64,000 nt of DNA from Agromyces cavernae (lineage in GTDB: Bacteria; Actinomycetota; Actinomycetes; Actinomycetales; Microbacteriaceae). Positions 42,575-52,665 of the stretch are shown in pieces; within the stretch, counting starts at the first letter, position 1, and each line of letters begins with the position of its first letter. The stretch covers positions 124,001 through 188,000 of the forward strand of contig NZ_JAJNMP010000003.1 in NCBI RefSeq assembly GCF_021044935.1, given 5' to 3'. The translations under genes were made by a program, and so were the position numbers. Under the pieces are notes generated by a model. That model was not told where the DNA came from, did not search any database, and saw only the letters and a program-made list of their open reading frames with translations.

Positions 42575-43609
42575 ATGACGACCATCCGATCGGAAGCGAC
42601 GTCCGCCCGCCGTCGCGGGCCGTCGATGGCGGATGTCGCGCGCGCGGCGAACGTCTCGGGCCAGACGGTCTCGCGGGTGTCGAACGGTCGCCACAACGTC
42701 GACCCCGAGACCCGCGAGCGCGTGCTCGAGGCGATGCGCAGGCTCGGCTACCGCCCGAACAGCGCCGCCCGCGCGCTCCGCTCGGGCCGGTTCCACAGCA
42801 TCGGCGTGATCATGTTCACGCTGTCGAGCTTCGGCAACATGCGCACGCTCGACGCCATCGCGATCGCGGCTGCCGATGCCGGCTACTCGATCACGCTCAT
42901 CCCCGTGCCGCATCCGACCCAGGGCGAGATCTCGGTCGCGTTCGACCGCCTCAGCGAGGAGGCGGTCGACGGCGTGATCATCATCGTCGAGGCGCACCTG
43001 CTCGACGAGAACGACGTCGTGCTCCCCGCCGGCCTGCCGGTCGTCGTGGTCGACTCGACTGCAGGCGACCGCTACCCCGTCGTCGACACCGACCAGGCGC
43101 ACGGCGCACGCCTCGCGACCGAGCACCTGCTCGGCCTCGGACATCGCACCGTTTGGCACCTCGCGGGGCCCGAACGGTCGTACTCGGCCACCCACCGACG
43201 GGAGTCATGGGAGGCGACGCTGCGCGCCCACGGCGCCGACGTGCCGCGCGCGCTCGTCGGCGACTGGTCGAGCGAGTCCGGCCACGAGCTCGGGCTCCGG
43301 CTCGCGGCGGATCCCGAGGTCACGGCGATCTTCGCGGCGAACGACCAGATGGCGCTCGGCGTGCTCCGCGCCATGCACGAAGCGGGTCGCTCGGTGCCGG
43401 GCGACGTGAGCGTCGTCGGCTTCGACGACATGGAGGAGTCGCGCAGCTTCTGGCCGCCGCTCACGACCGTGCGGCAGTTCTTCGGCGAGGTCGGCCGCCG
43501 ATCGGTCGAGGCGCTGCTGCACGAGGTCGAGTCGGGCGAGCGCGACGAGAGCATGCTCGTGGCGACCGAGCTCGTCGTGCGCGCGAGCACCGCAGCCCCG
43601 CGCGCCTGA
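42575..43609 (+). CDS. LacI-family transcriptional regulator
   Basis: A 344-aa repressor. The N-terminal LacI HTH (about 16-68) has MADVARAANVSGQTVSRVSN and the hinge helix YRPNSAARALRSGR. The effector-binding domain resembles periplasmic sugar-binding proteins: SIGVIMFTLSSFG, VIIIVEAHLLDEN, VVDTDQAHGARLATEHLLGL, AIFAANDQMALGVLRAM and GDVSVVGFDDMEESR. It most likely represses the ABC-transporter/GH35 operon until a galactoside or galactose derivative binds. GAAGGAG precedes the ATG at 42575. Twin operators are next to its own start. Confidence 0.94.
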   Translation: MTTIRSEATSARRRGPSMADVARAANVSGQTVSRVSNGRHNVDPETRERVLEAMRRLGYRPNSAARALRSGRFHSIGVIMFTLSSFGNMRTLDAIAIAAADAGYSITLIPVPHPTQGEISVAFDRLSEEAVDGVIIIVEAHLLDENDVVLPAGLPVVVVDSTAGDRYPVVDTDQAHGARLATEHLLGLGHRTVWHLAGPERSYSATHRRESWEATLRAHGADVPRALVGDWSSESGHELGLRLAADPEVTAIFAANDQMALGVLRAMHEAGRSVPGDVSVVGFDDMEESRSFWPPLTTVRQFFGEVGRRSVEALLHEVESGERDESMLVATELVVRASTAAPRA

Positions 43610-43620
43610 CCACGTCGTCA

Positions 43621-45150
43621 TCACCCCCGCAGCAGCCCCCGCAACGCCTGGATCGTGTCTGCGTCTTCGGGCCGCTTGTCGTCGCGGTAGCCCTTGACGC
43701 GCGCGAAGCGCAACGCGATGCCGCCCGGGTAGCGGCTCGAGCGCTGCACACCGTCGATGGCGATCTCGACGACGACGACCGGTTCGATGAACACCGTCGA
43801 CTCGGTGCGCCGCACCTCGAGTTGCGGGAACCGCTCGGTCTGCCATCGCAGCACCGCATCGGTGAGCCCCTTGAACGTCTTGCCGACCATGACGTACTCG
43901 CCCGGCTCACCGAACTCGCCCACGGGATCGAGTGCCCCGAGGTGCAGGTTCGACAGCCAGCCGGTGCGCCGCCCGTAGCCCCATTCGGCGGCGAGCACGA
44001 CGAGGTCGTAGGTGTGCACGGGCTTCACCTTGATCCAGCTCGACCCGCGTCGCCCGGCCGCGTACGGCGAGTCGATCGCCTTGACGACGACTCCCTCGTG
44101 CCCGGCGGCAAGCGCCTCGGTCGAGACGCGTTCGGCGACCTCGGGATCGGCGGTGACTTCGCCGGGCATGCGGTGGCCGGGTGCGATGCGCTCGAGTTCA
44201 GCGAGGCGCAATGAGAGCGGCTCGTCGAGCAGGTCGCGCCCGTCGACGTGCAGCACGTCGAAGAACCACGGATGCAGCACCGTCGCACGCGCGCGCTCGG
44301 CGCCGAAGCGCGACATGGTGTCTTGGAACGGCCGCGGCCCGCCGTCTTCGTCGAGCGAGAGCGTTTCACCGTCGAGGATGACGTCGCGCACGGGCATCGC
44401 CCGCACGACCTCGACGACCTCGGGCAGCCGGTGCGTGATGTCGGCGAGGTTGCGGGTGAACACGCGCACCTCGTCGCCGGCGCGATGCACCTGGATGCGC
44501 GCCCCATCGAGCTTGAATTCGACGGATGCCTCGCCCACGGCCTCGACCGCCTCGCCTGGAGTCGCCGCCGTGGCCGCGAGCATCGGCAGCACCGGCCGCC
44601 CGACGACGAGGCCGACCGCGTCGAGTTCGTCGGCCGTGCCGGTGAGCGCGAGCCGCGCGGTCTCGCCGAGATCGCCCCGGAGCATCGCCGCTCGGCGCAC
44701 CGCATCGCCCGGCCGGTCGGCGGCTCGCGCGATCGCGTCCATGAGCACGCCCTCGAGCGCGCCGGTTCGCATGTCGCCGATGAGCACCCGGCCGATGAAG
44801 TCCTGCTCGCGCTCGGTGGCCCGCACCGTCAGCTCGCGCAGCTCGCGGGCGCGCGCACCGCTCGACCCCGAGCCCGACCCCGACAATGCGGCCAGCCGGT
44901 CGAGCAGCGCGTCGAGATCGGCGATCGTGAGGCCCGGGTCTTCTGCCGGATCGCCCATCGCCGCCGCCAACCCACGCCACCCGACGCCCACCCGCCCCTG
45001 TCGCGCCCTGCCGACCAAGAACCCGACCGCCGGTGCGATCTCGTCGGGTTGGAGCCGGCCGAGGAGGTCGGCGAGCGCGTCGACCTTCGCCAACCGCGAG
45101 CGGGTCGCGGCGACGGTGTCGGTGGTCGTGACGAGCTCGTCGAGCAGCAC
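43621..45150 (-). CDS. ligB: ATP-dependent DNA ligase (LigB-type)
   Basis: A 509-aa ligase: an N-terminal helical DNA-binding domain (about 1-200), the nucleotidyltransferase core with active-site Lys213 in EFKLDGARIQVHR, then FTRNLADITHRLPEVVEVVR, ILDGETLSLDEDGGP, FFDVLHVDGRDLLDEPL, HEGVVVKAIDSPYAAGRRGS and WIKVKPVHTYDLVVL (motif V region), and a C-terminal OB-fold. It seals nicks using ATP. Actinobacteria carry it alongside the essential NAD-dependent LigA; its role is repair. The GTG at 45150 follows CAGACT at 6 nt, a possible leaderless start. Confidence 0.9.
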   Translation of the reverse strand: MLLDELVTTTDTVAATRSRLAKVDALADLLGRLQPDEIAPAVGFLVGRARQGRVGVGWRGLAAAMGDPAEDPGLTIADLDALLDRLAALSGSGSGSSGARARELRELTVRATEREQDFIGRVLIGDMRTGALEGVLMDAIARAADRPGDAVRRAAMLRGDLGETARLALTGTADELDAVGLVVGRPVLPMLAATAATPGEAVEAVGEASVEFKLDGARIQVHRAGDEVRVFTRNLADITHRLPEVVEVVRAMPVRDVILDGETLSLDEDGGPRPFQDTMSRFGAERARATVLHPWFFDVLHVDGRDLLDEPLSLRLAELERIAPGHRMPGEVTADPEVAERVSTEALAAGHEGVVVKAIDSPYAAGRRGSSWIKVKPVHTYDLVVLAAEWGYGRRTGWLSNLHLGALDPVGEFGEPGEYVMVGKTFKGLTDAVLRWQTERFPQLEVRRTESTVFIEPVVVVEIAIDGVQRSSRYPGGIALRFARVKGYRDDKRPEDADTIQALRGLLRG

Positions 45151-45194
45151 GGGCTCAGTCTGCCACCGGCCGCCGACACGCGGGACGGATGTGC

Positions 45195-45200
45195 TAGCCT
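45195..45200 (+). promoter_or_regulatory. Putative -10 of the ABC-F gene's leader transcript
   Basis: TAGCCT matches TANNNT and lies 8 nt before the leader ORF's ATG, so the transcript probably begins with or just before that codon. No -35 was identified. Confidence 0.5.
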
Positions 45201-45208
45201 GCCGGGCA

Positions 45209-45232
45209 ATGGGTACGTTGATCTATTCATAG
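45209..45232 (+). CDS. Leader peptide MGTLIYS, candidate attenuator ORF for the ABC-F gene
   Basis: A 7-codon ORF (ATG to TAG) that starts 8 nt after a -10-like hexamer, so its ribosome would load on a leaderless mRNA. It is followed by a 162-nt leader with alternative hairpins and then the ABC-F start. Short ORFs of this kind upstream of ribosome-protection or Erm genes work by drug-induced ribosome stalling that opens the downstream ribosome-binding site. The product is too short for similarity; its role rests on position (inference). Confidence 0.5.
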   Translation: MGTLIYS

Positions 45233-45394
45233 GTGGGCGGCCGCGTCGAGCTCAGCTCCGCGGTCTCGTTCTGCGCCTTCGTGCGTGACCACCGATCGTT
45301 CCGAGCGTCGCTCATCGCTATCGCCTGCCGCCCATCCACCGGGCTTCGATACCGCGAGCTGGCACCGCGACCTCGGGTGTTCCGAAGGACTTCG
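45233..45394 (+). promoter_or_regulatory. Structured 5' leader masking the ABC-F ribosome-binding site
   Basis: CGAAG (45383-45387) belongs to the ribosome-binding site GAAGGA (45384-45389). It can pair with CTTCG at 45390-45394, directly before the ATG, or with CTTCG at 45344-45348. The two pairings are mutually exclusive, and both bury the site. This layout fits translational attenuation controlled by ribosome position on the leader ORF, but no structure was computed. Confidence 0.4.
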
Positions 45395-47047
<1,653 letters not shown>

Positions 47048-47073
47048 TCGCGGCGATCGGAGCGCGCGGCGAC

Positions 47074-47523
47074 CTACGCGGGCTCGGCGCCGGGCCCCAT
47101 CGCGACCGTGCCGTCGGAGAGCACGGGCGAGATCAGCCCGATGATGTTGCGGTCGGGGTCGAGCAGGTAGCCGCCCCGGCCGATGCCCGGCCAGTCTGTG
47201 GCGGGCAGCGCTTCGGTGCCGCCCAACTCGACGCCCTTGGCCATGAGCCCGTCGACGTCATCGACGCCGACCACGATGTTGCATCCGTTGACCGGTGCCC
47301 TGACCTCAGGCGCCGGTCCCTCTCGCTGGGTGAGCCCGCCATTGATGCCGAGGCCGGGCTGCCCGGCGACGTTGCCGATGGCACCCTCGCCGGTGTCGAT
47401 GACCCAGTACGGCGTGTCGGGGTCGTACCGGGTGAACTGCCACCCGAGCAGTTCGGAGTAGTAGTCGACGAGCCGCTGCGGCTCGGACGCGTGGATCTCG
47501 AAGTGCACGACGAGATTCGCCAT
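47074..47523 (-). CDS. VOC-family (glyoxalase-like) protein
   Basis: A 149-aa protein with the vicinal-oxygen-chelate fold: VVHFEIHASEPQRLVDYYSE carries the first metal-ligand His, and VDDVDGLMAKGVELGGTE plus GGYLLDPDRNIIGLISP form the second beta-alpha-beta module. Substrate unknown; relatives include bleomycin-binding and epimerase-like proteins. GAGGAGG lies upstream of the ATG at 47523. Divergent from the GntR gene with about 195 bp between starts. Confidence 0.85.
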   Translation of the reverse strand: MANLVVHFEIHASEPQRLVDYYSELLGWQFTRYDPDTPYWVIDTGEGAIGNVAGQPGLGINGGLTQREGPAPEVRAPVNGCNIVVGVDDVDGLMAKGVELGGTEALPATDWPGIGRGGYLLDPDRNIIGLISPVLSDGTVAMGPGAEPA

Positions 47524-47681
47524 GATGTTGCCTCCTCTGGATCGAACGGATACCTGGATCAACGAGTGCCTCGGACGACGGATGCATCGCGCCCCCGCCT
47601 GCGGATGCCGCACACGGTACCCCGCACGGGGGACATCCGCGAGCGCCGCCCACGATGCGACCGCCGGACGTCCGCGCCGGC

Positions 47682-47719
47682 TTGACATCGGTGCGGGACA
47701 TCCGCTGCAATATATTGCA
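47682..47719 (+). promoter_or_regulatory. GntR gene promoter with overlapping palindrome
   Basis: TTGACA (47682-47687) and TGCAAT (47706-47711) are spaced by 18 bp, a good -35/-10 pair. TGCAATATATTGCA (47706-47719) is a perfect 14-bp palindrome covering the -10 and ending at the first base of the start codon. It is a likely autoregulatory operator on a leaderless transcript. Confidence 0.7.
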
Positions 47720-48435
47720 TGCCGCTGCCTGCCACGCGCTCCGCCGAGCGCCCGAGTTCGCTGCGCGACTACGCCTATCGCGAGCTGCGCGACGCGATCG
47801 TCAGCGGCGAGCTCGAGCCCGGCGAGCGACTGCGCGACCCCGAACTCGAGCAGTGGCTCGGCGTCAGCCGCACGCCCATCCGCGAGGCGATCGCACGGCT
47901 CGAGACGGCCGGCCTCGTGCACACGCGCCGCGCGAAGCAGACGGTCGTCGCACCGCTCGACACCCGCACCGCCCTCGCGGCGCAGCGCATCGCCGCGGCA
48001 CTGCACGAGCTCGCCGTGCGCGACGCGGTGCCGCAACTCACCGAGGCCGACCTCGACGAGATGCGGGCGGCGAACGCGCGGTTCGCCGCGGCACTGCAGG
48101 CGAACGACGTCGCCGCCGCGGTCTCCGCCGACGACGACTTCCACGGGGTCGCAGTGCGGGCGAGCGAGAACCCGCTGCTGCCGACGCTGCTCGAGCACGT
48201 CACGCCCCTGCTGCGGCGTCTCGAGCACGCCCGGTTCTCATCGCTCGCGGGGCGCGGGTCGGTCGACGACCACGACCGCATCATCGGACTCTGCGCGTCG
48301 GGGCACGCCGACGAGGCCGCGGCGGCTGCGCACGCGAACTGGTCGACGCTCGGCCGGCTGCTGCAACTCGACGAACCGCTCCACGAGTCACCCCGCGACG
48401 CGAGCACGACCGCGCCCGGGTCATCCGCCACCTGA
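47719..48435 (+). CDS. GntR/FadR-family transcriptional regulator
   Basis: A 238-aa regulator. The GntR winged helix (about 14-75) has LRDYAYRELRDAIVSGELEP, LEQWLGVSRTPIREAIARLE and AGLVHTRRAKQTVVAPLD; the FCD ligand-binding domain (about 90-220) has conserved His residues for a metal-bound ligand (FHGVAVRASENPLL). It is separated by 27 bp from the ACC deaminase gene, which it probably controls, and its promoter carries a perfect palindrome (inference). Confidence 0.92.
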   Translation: MPLPATRSAERPSSLRDYAYRELRDAIVSGELEPGERLRDPELEQWLGVSRTPIREAIARLETAGLVHTRRAKQTVVAPLDTRTALAAQRIAAALHELAVRDAVPQLTEADLDEMRAANARFAAALQANDVAAAVSADDDFHGVAVRASENPLLPTLLEHVTPLLRRLEHARFSSLAGRGSVDDHDRIIGLCASGHADEAAAAAHANWSTLGRLLQLDEPLHESPRDASTTAPGSSAT

Positions 48436-48462
48436 ACCCGCCACCTGGATCAAGGAGCCCTC

Positions 48463-49485
48463 ATGGCACTCGCCGACTTCCCCCGCCACCAACTGACGTT
48501 CGGGCCGAGCCCCGTGCACCCGGTGAACCGCTTGAGCGACCACCTCGGCGGCGCGCGCATCTGGATGAAGCGCGAAGACGTGAACAGCGGCCTCGCCTTC
48601 GGCGGCAACAAGACGCGCAAGCTCGAGTACCTCGTGCCCGACGCGCTCGCCAAGGGCGCCGACACGCTCGTGTCGATCGGCGGCGTGCAGTCCAACCACA
48701 CGCGCCAGGTCGCCGCCGTCGCCGCGCACCTCGGCATGAAGGCCGTGCTCGTGCAGGAGCACTGGGTCGACTGGCCCGACGCCGTGAACGACCGGGTCGG
48801 CAATATCCTGCTGTCCCGGCTCATGGGCGCCGACGTGCGCCTCTCCCCGGCCGGGTTCGGCATCGGCTTCAAGGAGTCGTGGCGCCAGGCGATCTCCGAC
48901 GTCGAGACCGCCGGCGGCACGCCCTACGCGATCCCGGCCGGCGCGAGCGACCACCGGCTCGGCGGTCTGGGCTTCGCCAACTGGGCGCACGAGGTCGCCG
49001 CACAGGAGGCCGAGCTCGGCGTGTTCTTCGACACCATCGTGGTGTGCGCCGTCACCGGGTCGACGCAGGCGGGCATGATCGCCGGATTCGCCGACCTCGA
49101 GGCGAACTTCGGCGGGCGCCCGCGACGCGTGCTCGGCATCGACGCGTCGGCGAAGCTCGACGCGACCCGCGACCAGGTCGCCCGCATCGCGCGCAACACG
49201 GCCGCCCTGATCGAGCTCGGCCGCGATCTGCGCGACGACGAGATCACCGTGCTCGAGGGCTGGGCCGGCGACGAGTACGGTATCCCGGTCGAGTCCACCG
49301 ACGAGGCCATGCGGCTCACCGGCCGCCTCGAGGGCGTCATCCTCGACCCGGTCTACGAGGGCAAGTCGATGGCGGGACTCATCGACCTCGTCTCGAGCGG
49401 CGAGATCCCCAAGGACGCGAACGTGCTCTACGCGCACCTCGGCGGCCAGCCCGCCATCAACGCCTACAGCGGCCGCTATCACTGA
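48463..49485 (+). CDS. acdS: 1-aminocyclopropane-1-carboxylate deaminase
   Basis: A 340-aa PLP enzyme of the tryptophan-synthase-beta fold. Lys50 in [10 protein letters not shown] binds PLP, VQSNHTR supplies the Ser/Asn contacts, and Tyr298-Glu299 in [11 protein letters not shown] and [16 protein letters not shown] are the residues that separate true ACC deaminase from D-cysteine desulfhydrase relatives. It converts ACC to ammonia and 2-oxobutyrate and lowers ethylene in plant hosts. It follows a GntR regulator 27 bp upstream. The length and start fit the family. Confidence 0.93.
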   Translation: MALADFPRHQLTFGPSPVHPVNRLSDHLGGARIWMKREDVNSGLAFGGNKTRKLEYLVPDALAKGADTLVSIGGVQSNHTRQVAAVAAHLGMKAVLVQEHWVDWPDAVNDRVGNILLSRLMGADVRLSPAGFGIGFKESWRQAISDVETAGGTPYAIPAGASDHRLGGLGFANWAHEVAAQEAELGVFFDTIVVCAVTGSTQAGMIAGFADLEANFGGRPRRVLGIDASAKLDATRDQVARIARNTAALIELGRDLRDDEITVLEGWAGDEYGIPVESTDEAMRLTGRLEGVILDPVYEGKSMAGLIDLVSSGEIPKDANVLYAHLGGQPAINAYSGRYH

Positions 49486-49496
49486 GCCGTCGCGCG

Positions 49497-49532
49497 CGTC
49501 GGAGCCGCGCTCCTCACAGCACCGCTCCGACG
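49497..49532. terminator. Weak hairpin between converging genes
   Basis: CGTCGGAGC (49497-49505) and GCTCCGACG (49524-49532) are perfect inverted repeats with an 18-nt loop. The right arm lies in the last codons of the ArsR-type gene. It may terminate the ACC deaminase transcript; the large loop makes this uncertain. Confidence 0.4.
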
Positions 49533-50503
49533 ATCGCCTCGCCGAGCGGGGTGCGGAGGTGCAGCACGCTGGCGCCCCTGCGCGTGCTCGCCACGAGGCC
49601 CGCGTCGCGCAGCACCGTGAGGTGATGCGAGGCGGTCGAGGTCGCGAGGCCGGCATCGGCGGCGACCTGCGAGGTCGTGCGCGGCTCGTGCGCGGCGAGC
49701 AGGATGCCGGCGCGCGCGGGGCCGAGCAGCGCGCCGAGCGCCCGCTCGGCCTCCTCGGGGTCGCGCGCCCACGTCTCGGTGACTCCGAGCGCGGGGTAGA
49801 AGAGGGTCGGCTGGGCGGGCGGCTCGGTGAGCACGGCGCACCGCTGGCCGCCGAACACGGAGGGCACGAGCACGAGGCCGCTCCCCCGGCAGTCGAGCAC
49901 CTCGCTGTGCAGTCGCATGCCGACGCGCACCGCGTCGCCGTTCCACGCGACCGTGGGGTGCAGCGTCGTCACCATGCCAGCGAGGCCCTCGGTCGCCGCA
50001 CGCCGTGACCGCACGGCGATGTCGGCGCGAAGGATCCGCTCGAGCTGCACCCAGACCGGCGCGAGCAGCGCCGCCCATGCCTCCTCCCACGCGTCCGCGA
50101 TCAGCTCCCGCGCCCGCTCGGGCTGCTCCCGCAGGCGCGTGATCGCCGCCTGCCGAGCGCCCGTGGACCGCAGGATCATCTTCGCCAGGTCGGCCCGCAC
50201 GAGGTCGGCCGGCACGGATCGCAGCCGCTCGGCCTCATCGCCGGGCGTCATGTCCCAGCTCGGCGTCGCAGTGAAGAAGTCGGGGAAGTACCCCTCGGCG
50301 CCGATGACGACGGCGAGCAGATCGAACGCCTCGCGCGGCACGCGGTCGCGCACACCCCGCAGCCACCCCCACTGCAGCGGATGCTCGGCCGGGCGCTGCA
50401 GCACCCGCACCGCATGGCAGAGCTCGTGACCGGGCGACACCCCGAAGCGGATGGCCGAGATGTCGTCGGGGGCGAGCCGGAAGTCGACGAAGTTTCGATC
50501 CAC
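49514..50503 (-). CDS. ArsR/SmtB-type winged-helix regulator with DUF5937-like N terminus
   Basis: A 329-aa protein. A long N-terminal region (about 1-230) of DUF5937 type has FRLAPDDISAIRFGVSPGHE and VWVQLERILRADI. The C-terminal HTH (about 255-320) has RAGILLAAHEPRTTSQVAAD, LATSTASHHLTVLRDAGLV and RRGASVLHLRTPLGEAIVG, the ArsR recognition helix and wing. No metal-binding cysteine pair of classical ArsR is seen, so it probably senses something else. A palindrome overlaps its GTG start, and TAGTGT lies 6 nt before the GTG. Divergent from the cupin gene. Confidence 0.85.
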   Translation of the reverse strand: MDRNFVDFRLAPDDISAIRFGVSPGHELCHAVRVLQRPAEHPLQWGWLRGVRDRVPREAFDLLAVVIGAEGYFPDFFTATPSWDMTPGDEAERLRSVPADLVRADLAKMILRSTGARQAAITRLREQPERARELIADAWEEAWAALLAPVWVQLERILRADIAVRSRRAATEGLAGMVTTLHPTVAWNGDAVRVGMRLHSEVLDCRGSGLVLVPSVFGGQRCAVLTEPPAQPTLFYPALGVTETWARDPEEAERALGALLGPARAGILLAAHEPRTTSQVAADAGLATSTASHHLTVLRDAGLVASTRRGASVLHLRTPLGEAIVGAVL

Positions 50504-50511
50504 ATCGAAAC
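50492..50511. promoter_or_regulatory. Palindrome over the start of the ArsR-type gene
   Basis: GTTTCGATCCACATCGAAAC is a perfect inverted repeat (8-bp arms, 4-bp centre) spanning the start codon of the minus-strand regulator, between its leaderless -10 and its coding start. Such a site suits autorepression and control of the divergent cupin gene. Confidence 0.6.
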
Positions 50512-50603
50512 ACTAACGGCATCGGATGTCCCGGCGGGAGTCTGTCTGCAGGCACCGATCCTGACCACACCGACCAAGACCGAACCGGAACGAGGTATCC
50601 CAA

Positions 50604-50990
50604 ATGAACGCCGCCGAGATCACCATGACCCCGACGATGACGCCGCCCGCTGAGCCCGAGCTCGTCACCGCCGTCTCGCTCGTCATCGGCACGGGCCGCA
50701 CCCGCCGATTCGTCGGGCGCGACCACGGCGCCGGCATCTCGTACTTCTACGTCGACAACGAGCCCGGCGAGGGCCCCGACCTGCACTGGCACCCGTACAC
50801 CGAGACCTGGGTCGTGATCGAGGGCACCGCGCGCATCACGATCGGCGACCAGCAGCTCGTCGCGACCGCGGGCGACACCGCGACCGTGCCGACGGGCGTC
50901 TGGCACGGCTTCAAGAACGCCGGCGACGGGCGTCTGCGGATACTCTGCATCCACGCGTCCGACGTCATCATCCAGACCTGGGCCGACTAG
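50604..50990 (+). CDS. Cupin-domain protein
   Basis: A 128-aa beta-barrel protein. Cupin motif 1 is DLHWHPYTETWVVIEGTARI (HxH, then E) and motif 2 ATVPTGVWHGFKNAGD with the His. Metal-binding residues are complete. Function unknown; could be an isomerase, dioxygenase or storage-type cupin. Divergent from the ArsR-type gene, which may regulate it. The first 19 residues are extra and an internal ATG could also start translation. Confidence 0.85.
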   Translation: MNAAEITMTPTMTPPAEPELVTAVSLVIGTGRTRRFVGRDHGAGISYFYVDNEPGEGPDLHWHPYTETWVVIEGTARITIGDQQLVATAGDTATVPTGVWHGFKNAGDGRLRILCIHASDVIIQTWAD

Positions 50991-51042
50991 CCCGGACCAC
51001 CGACCCGACACCGACACCGACACCACAGGAGGAGCACGCACC

Positions 51043-51333
51043 ATGTCGTTCCAGGCCTACCTCGACAACATCGAGGCGAAGACGGGGCTCACGCCCCGGC
51101 AGTTCATCGAGCTCGCGCACGAGCGCGGCTTCGACGAGACGACGAAGGCGACGCCGATCGTGGCGTGGCTGAAGGAGGACTACGGTCTCGGCCAGGGCCA
51201 TGCGATGGCGCTCGTGCACGTCATCACGAAGGGCCCGAAGATCCCCTCGAAGCATGTCGGCACGGGCGGCACGCACAGCGACGAGTCCGACACGCTGTGG
51301 CTCGACGGCGTCGCGACGAAGCCCGGAGGCTGA
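51043..51333 (+). CDS. DUF4287 domain-containing protein
   Basis: A 96-aa protein with the DUF4287 pattern SFQAYLDNIEAKTGLTPRQF and KATPIVAWLKEDYGLGQGHA, then MALVHVITKGPKI. Members are helical and uncharacterised. AGGAG lies before the ATG at 51043. It follows the cupin gene by 52 bp and is probably cotranscribed. Confidence 0.88.
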   Translation: MSFQAYLDNIEAKTGLTPRQFIELAHERGFDETTKATPIVAWLKEDYGLGQGHAMALVHVITKGPKIPSKHVGTGGTHSDESDTLWLDGVATKPGG

Positions 51334-51377
51334 CGCTCGCTCGCGGGCTGCGCAGGAGCGCGACGTATCCTCGATGG

Positions 51378-52283
51378 ATGCCCGCCGCCACCCTCTCCGC
51401 GCCGACCGTCGTGCTCGACGCCGCCGTCTGGGGCGCACGCGAGCAGGCGCACGCCGACCGCGCCGAGGTCCTCACCGCGGGCCACCGCGCCCGTGCCGCG
51501 CGGGGTGAGCGGCACCCGATCGAGGACTTCCTGTTCACCTACTACTCGTACTCGCCGTCGCTGCTGCGACGCTGGCATCCCGGCGCGGGTATCGAGCTGG
51601 CGGATGCCGCGGCAACGCCCCGCGCGGAGTGGCGCTGGTACGCCCGGGGCACGACGCCCGAGGGACTCGTCGTCGACCGCGCCGCCCTGGAGCGTGAGAA
51701 GCCTGCGATGCTCGGCCTGGTGCGGCGCATCCTGGGAAGGACGGCGGGGCGACCGGCATCATTCGGCTGCTTCGGGCTGCACGAGTGGGCCATGGTCTAC
51801 CGGCAGGGCGAGCACCGGCACGCCGTGCCGCTGCGGCTCGGCCAGGCGGCGACCGACGAGGTCGTCGAGGCGCACGAGCTGCGGTGCACCCACATCGACG
51901 CATTCCGGTTCTTCACGCCCCACGCGGTACCCCGCAACCGCTTCGCGCCGACCCGCGAGACCCAGCCCGAGCTCGAGCAGCCCGGCTGCCTGCACGCGAA
52001 CATGGACGTCTACAAGTGGGCGGTGAAGCTCGGCCCGCTCGTGCCGGGCGAGCTGCTGCTCGACGCGTTCGAGCTCGCACGCGACATCCGATATCTCGAC
52101 ATGCAGGCCTCGCCGTACGACATGCGCGAGTGGGGCGGCGAGCCCGTGCGCATCGAGACGCCCGACGGCAAGGCCGAGTACGTGCGCCGGCAGCGCGCCT
52201 TCGCCGAACGGTCGACGGCGCTGCGCCACCGCATCCTCGAGGCCTGGAACGGCGATCCGGCGTGCGCGCCGACTACACCGTGA
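51378..52283 (+). CDS. 3-methyladenine DNA glycosylase-annotated family protein
   Basis: A 301-aa protein whose family is commonly labelled 3-methyladenine DNA glycosylase. Motifs include HPIEDFLFTYYSYSPSLLRR, WHPGAGIEL, FGCFGLHEWAMVYRQGEHRH and QPGCLHANMDVYKWAVKLGP. The glycosylase label is a transferred annotation; no classical AlkA or Tag helix-hairpin-helix motif is seen. TATCCT lies 6 nt before the ATG, indicating a leaderless start. Its 3' end overlaps the converging gene by 11 bp. Confidence 0.78.
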   Translation: MPAATLSAPTVVLDAAVWGAREQAHADRAEVLTAGHRARAARGERHPIEDFLFTYYSYSPSLLRRWHPGAGIELADAAATPRAEWRWYARGTTPEGLVVDRAALEREKPAMLGLVRRILGRTAGRPASFGCFGLHEWAMVYRQGEHRHAVPLRLGQAATDEVVEAHELRCTHIDAFRFFTPHAVPRNRFAPTRETQPELEQPGCLHANMDVYKWAVKLGPLVPGELLLDAFELARDIRYLDMQASPYDMREWGGEPVRIETPDGKAEYVRRQRAFAERSTALRHRILEAWNGDPACAPTTP

Positions 52284-52521
52284 GGTAGTGCGGGCGCGGC
52301 ACGGCGCTGAGCGCGGCAGCTCCGGCGACGACGATCGCCACCGCGATGAGCCCGACCGTCATTGCCGGCGGCACCCACCCCGCCAGTGCGAATCCGTCGA
52401 TCACCGCGGCATTGTTCACGAGGACCACGCCGATGCCGCACTCGATCACCGCGATGACCGCCGCGACCGCCCCCACGACGTACCACCGGTCGACGCCCCG
52501 CTGCGAGTTGCTCGAACTCAT
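52273..52521 (-). CDS. Small two-helix membrane protein
   Basis: An 82-aa protein with hydrophobic helices at about 15-37 and 50-70 after a polar start (SSSNSQRGVDRW). No family recognised. Its last 11 bp overlap the end of the converging glycosylase-like gene, and the stop is close to TACACCG. The natural ATG at 52521 is used. Confidence 0.55.
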   Translation of the reverse strand: MSSSNSQRGVDRWYVVGAVAAVIAVIECGIGVVLVNNAAVIDGFALAGWVPPAMTVGLIAVAIVVAGAAALSAVPRPHYLTV

Positions 52522-52665
52522 GTCTCCCCCTCAGGATTCCCTTCACGAGAGAGACGCGTTCCGCGCTCGATCATGACGCGGAACGCCCGAGGTCGTGCGC
52601 CCCGGCGCGTGTTCCGGGGGTTTGCCCCATGTCGGCCTCGCGAACCGCCGCCCTAGCCTGCCGGC

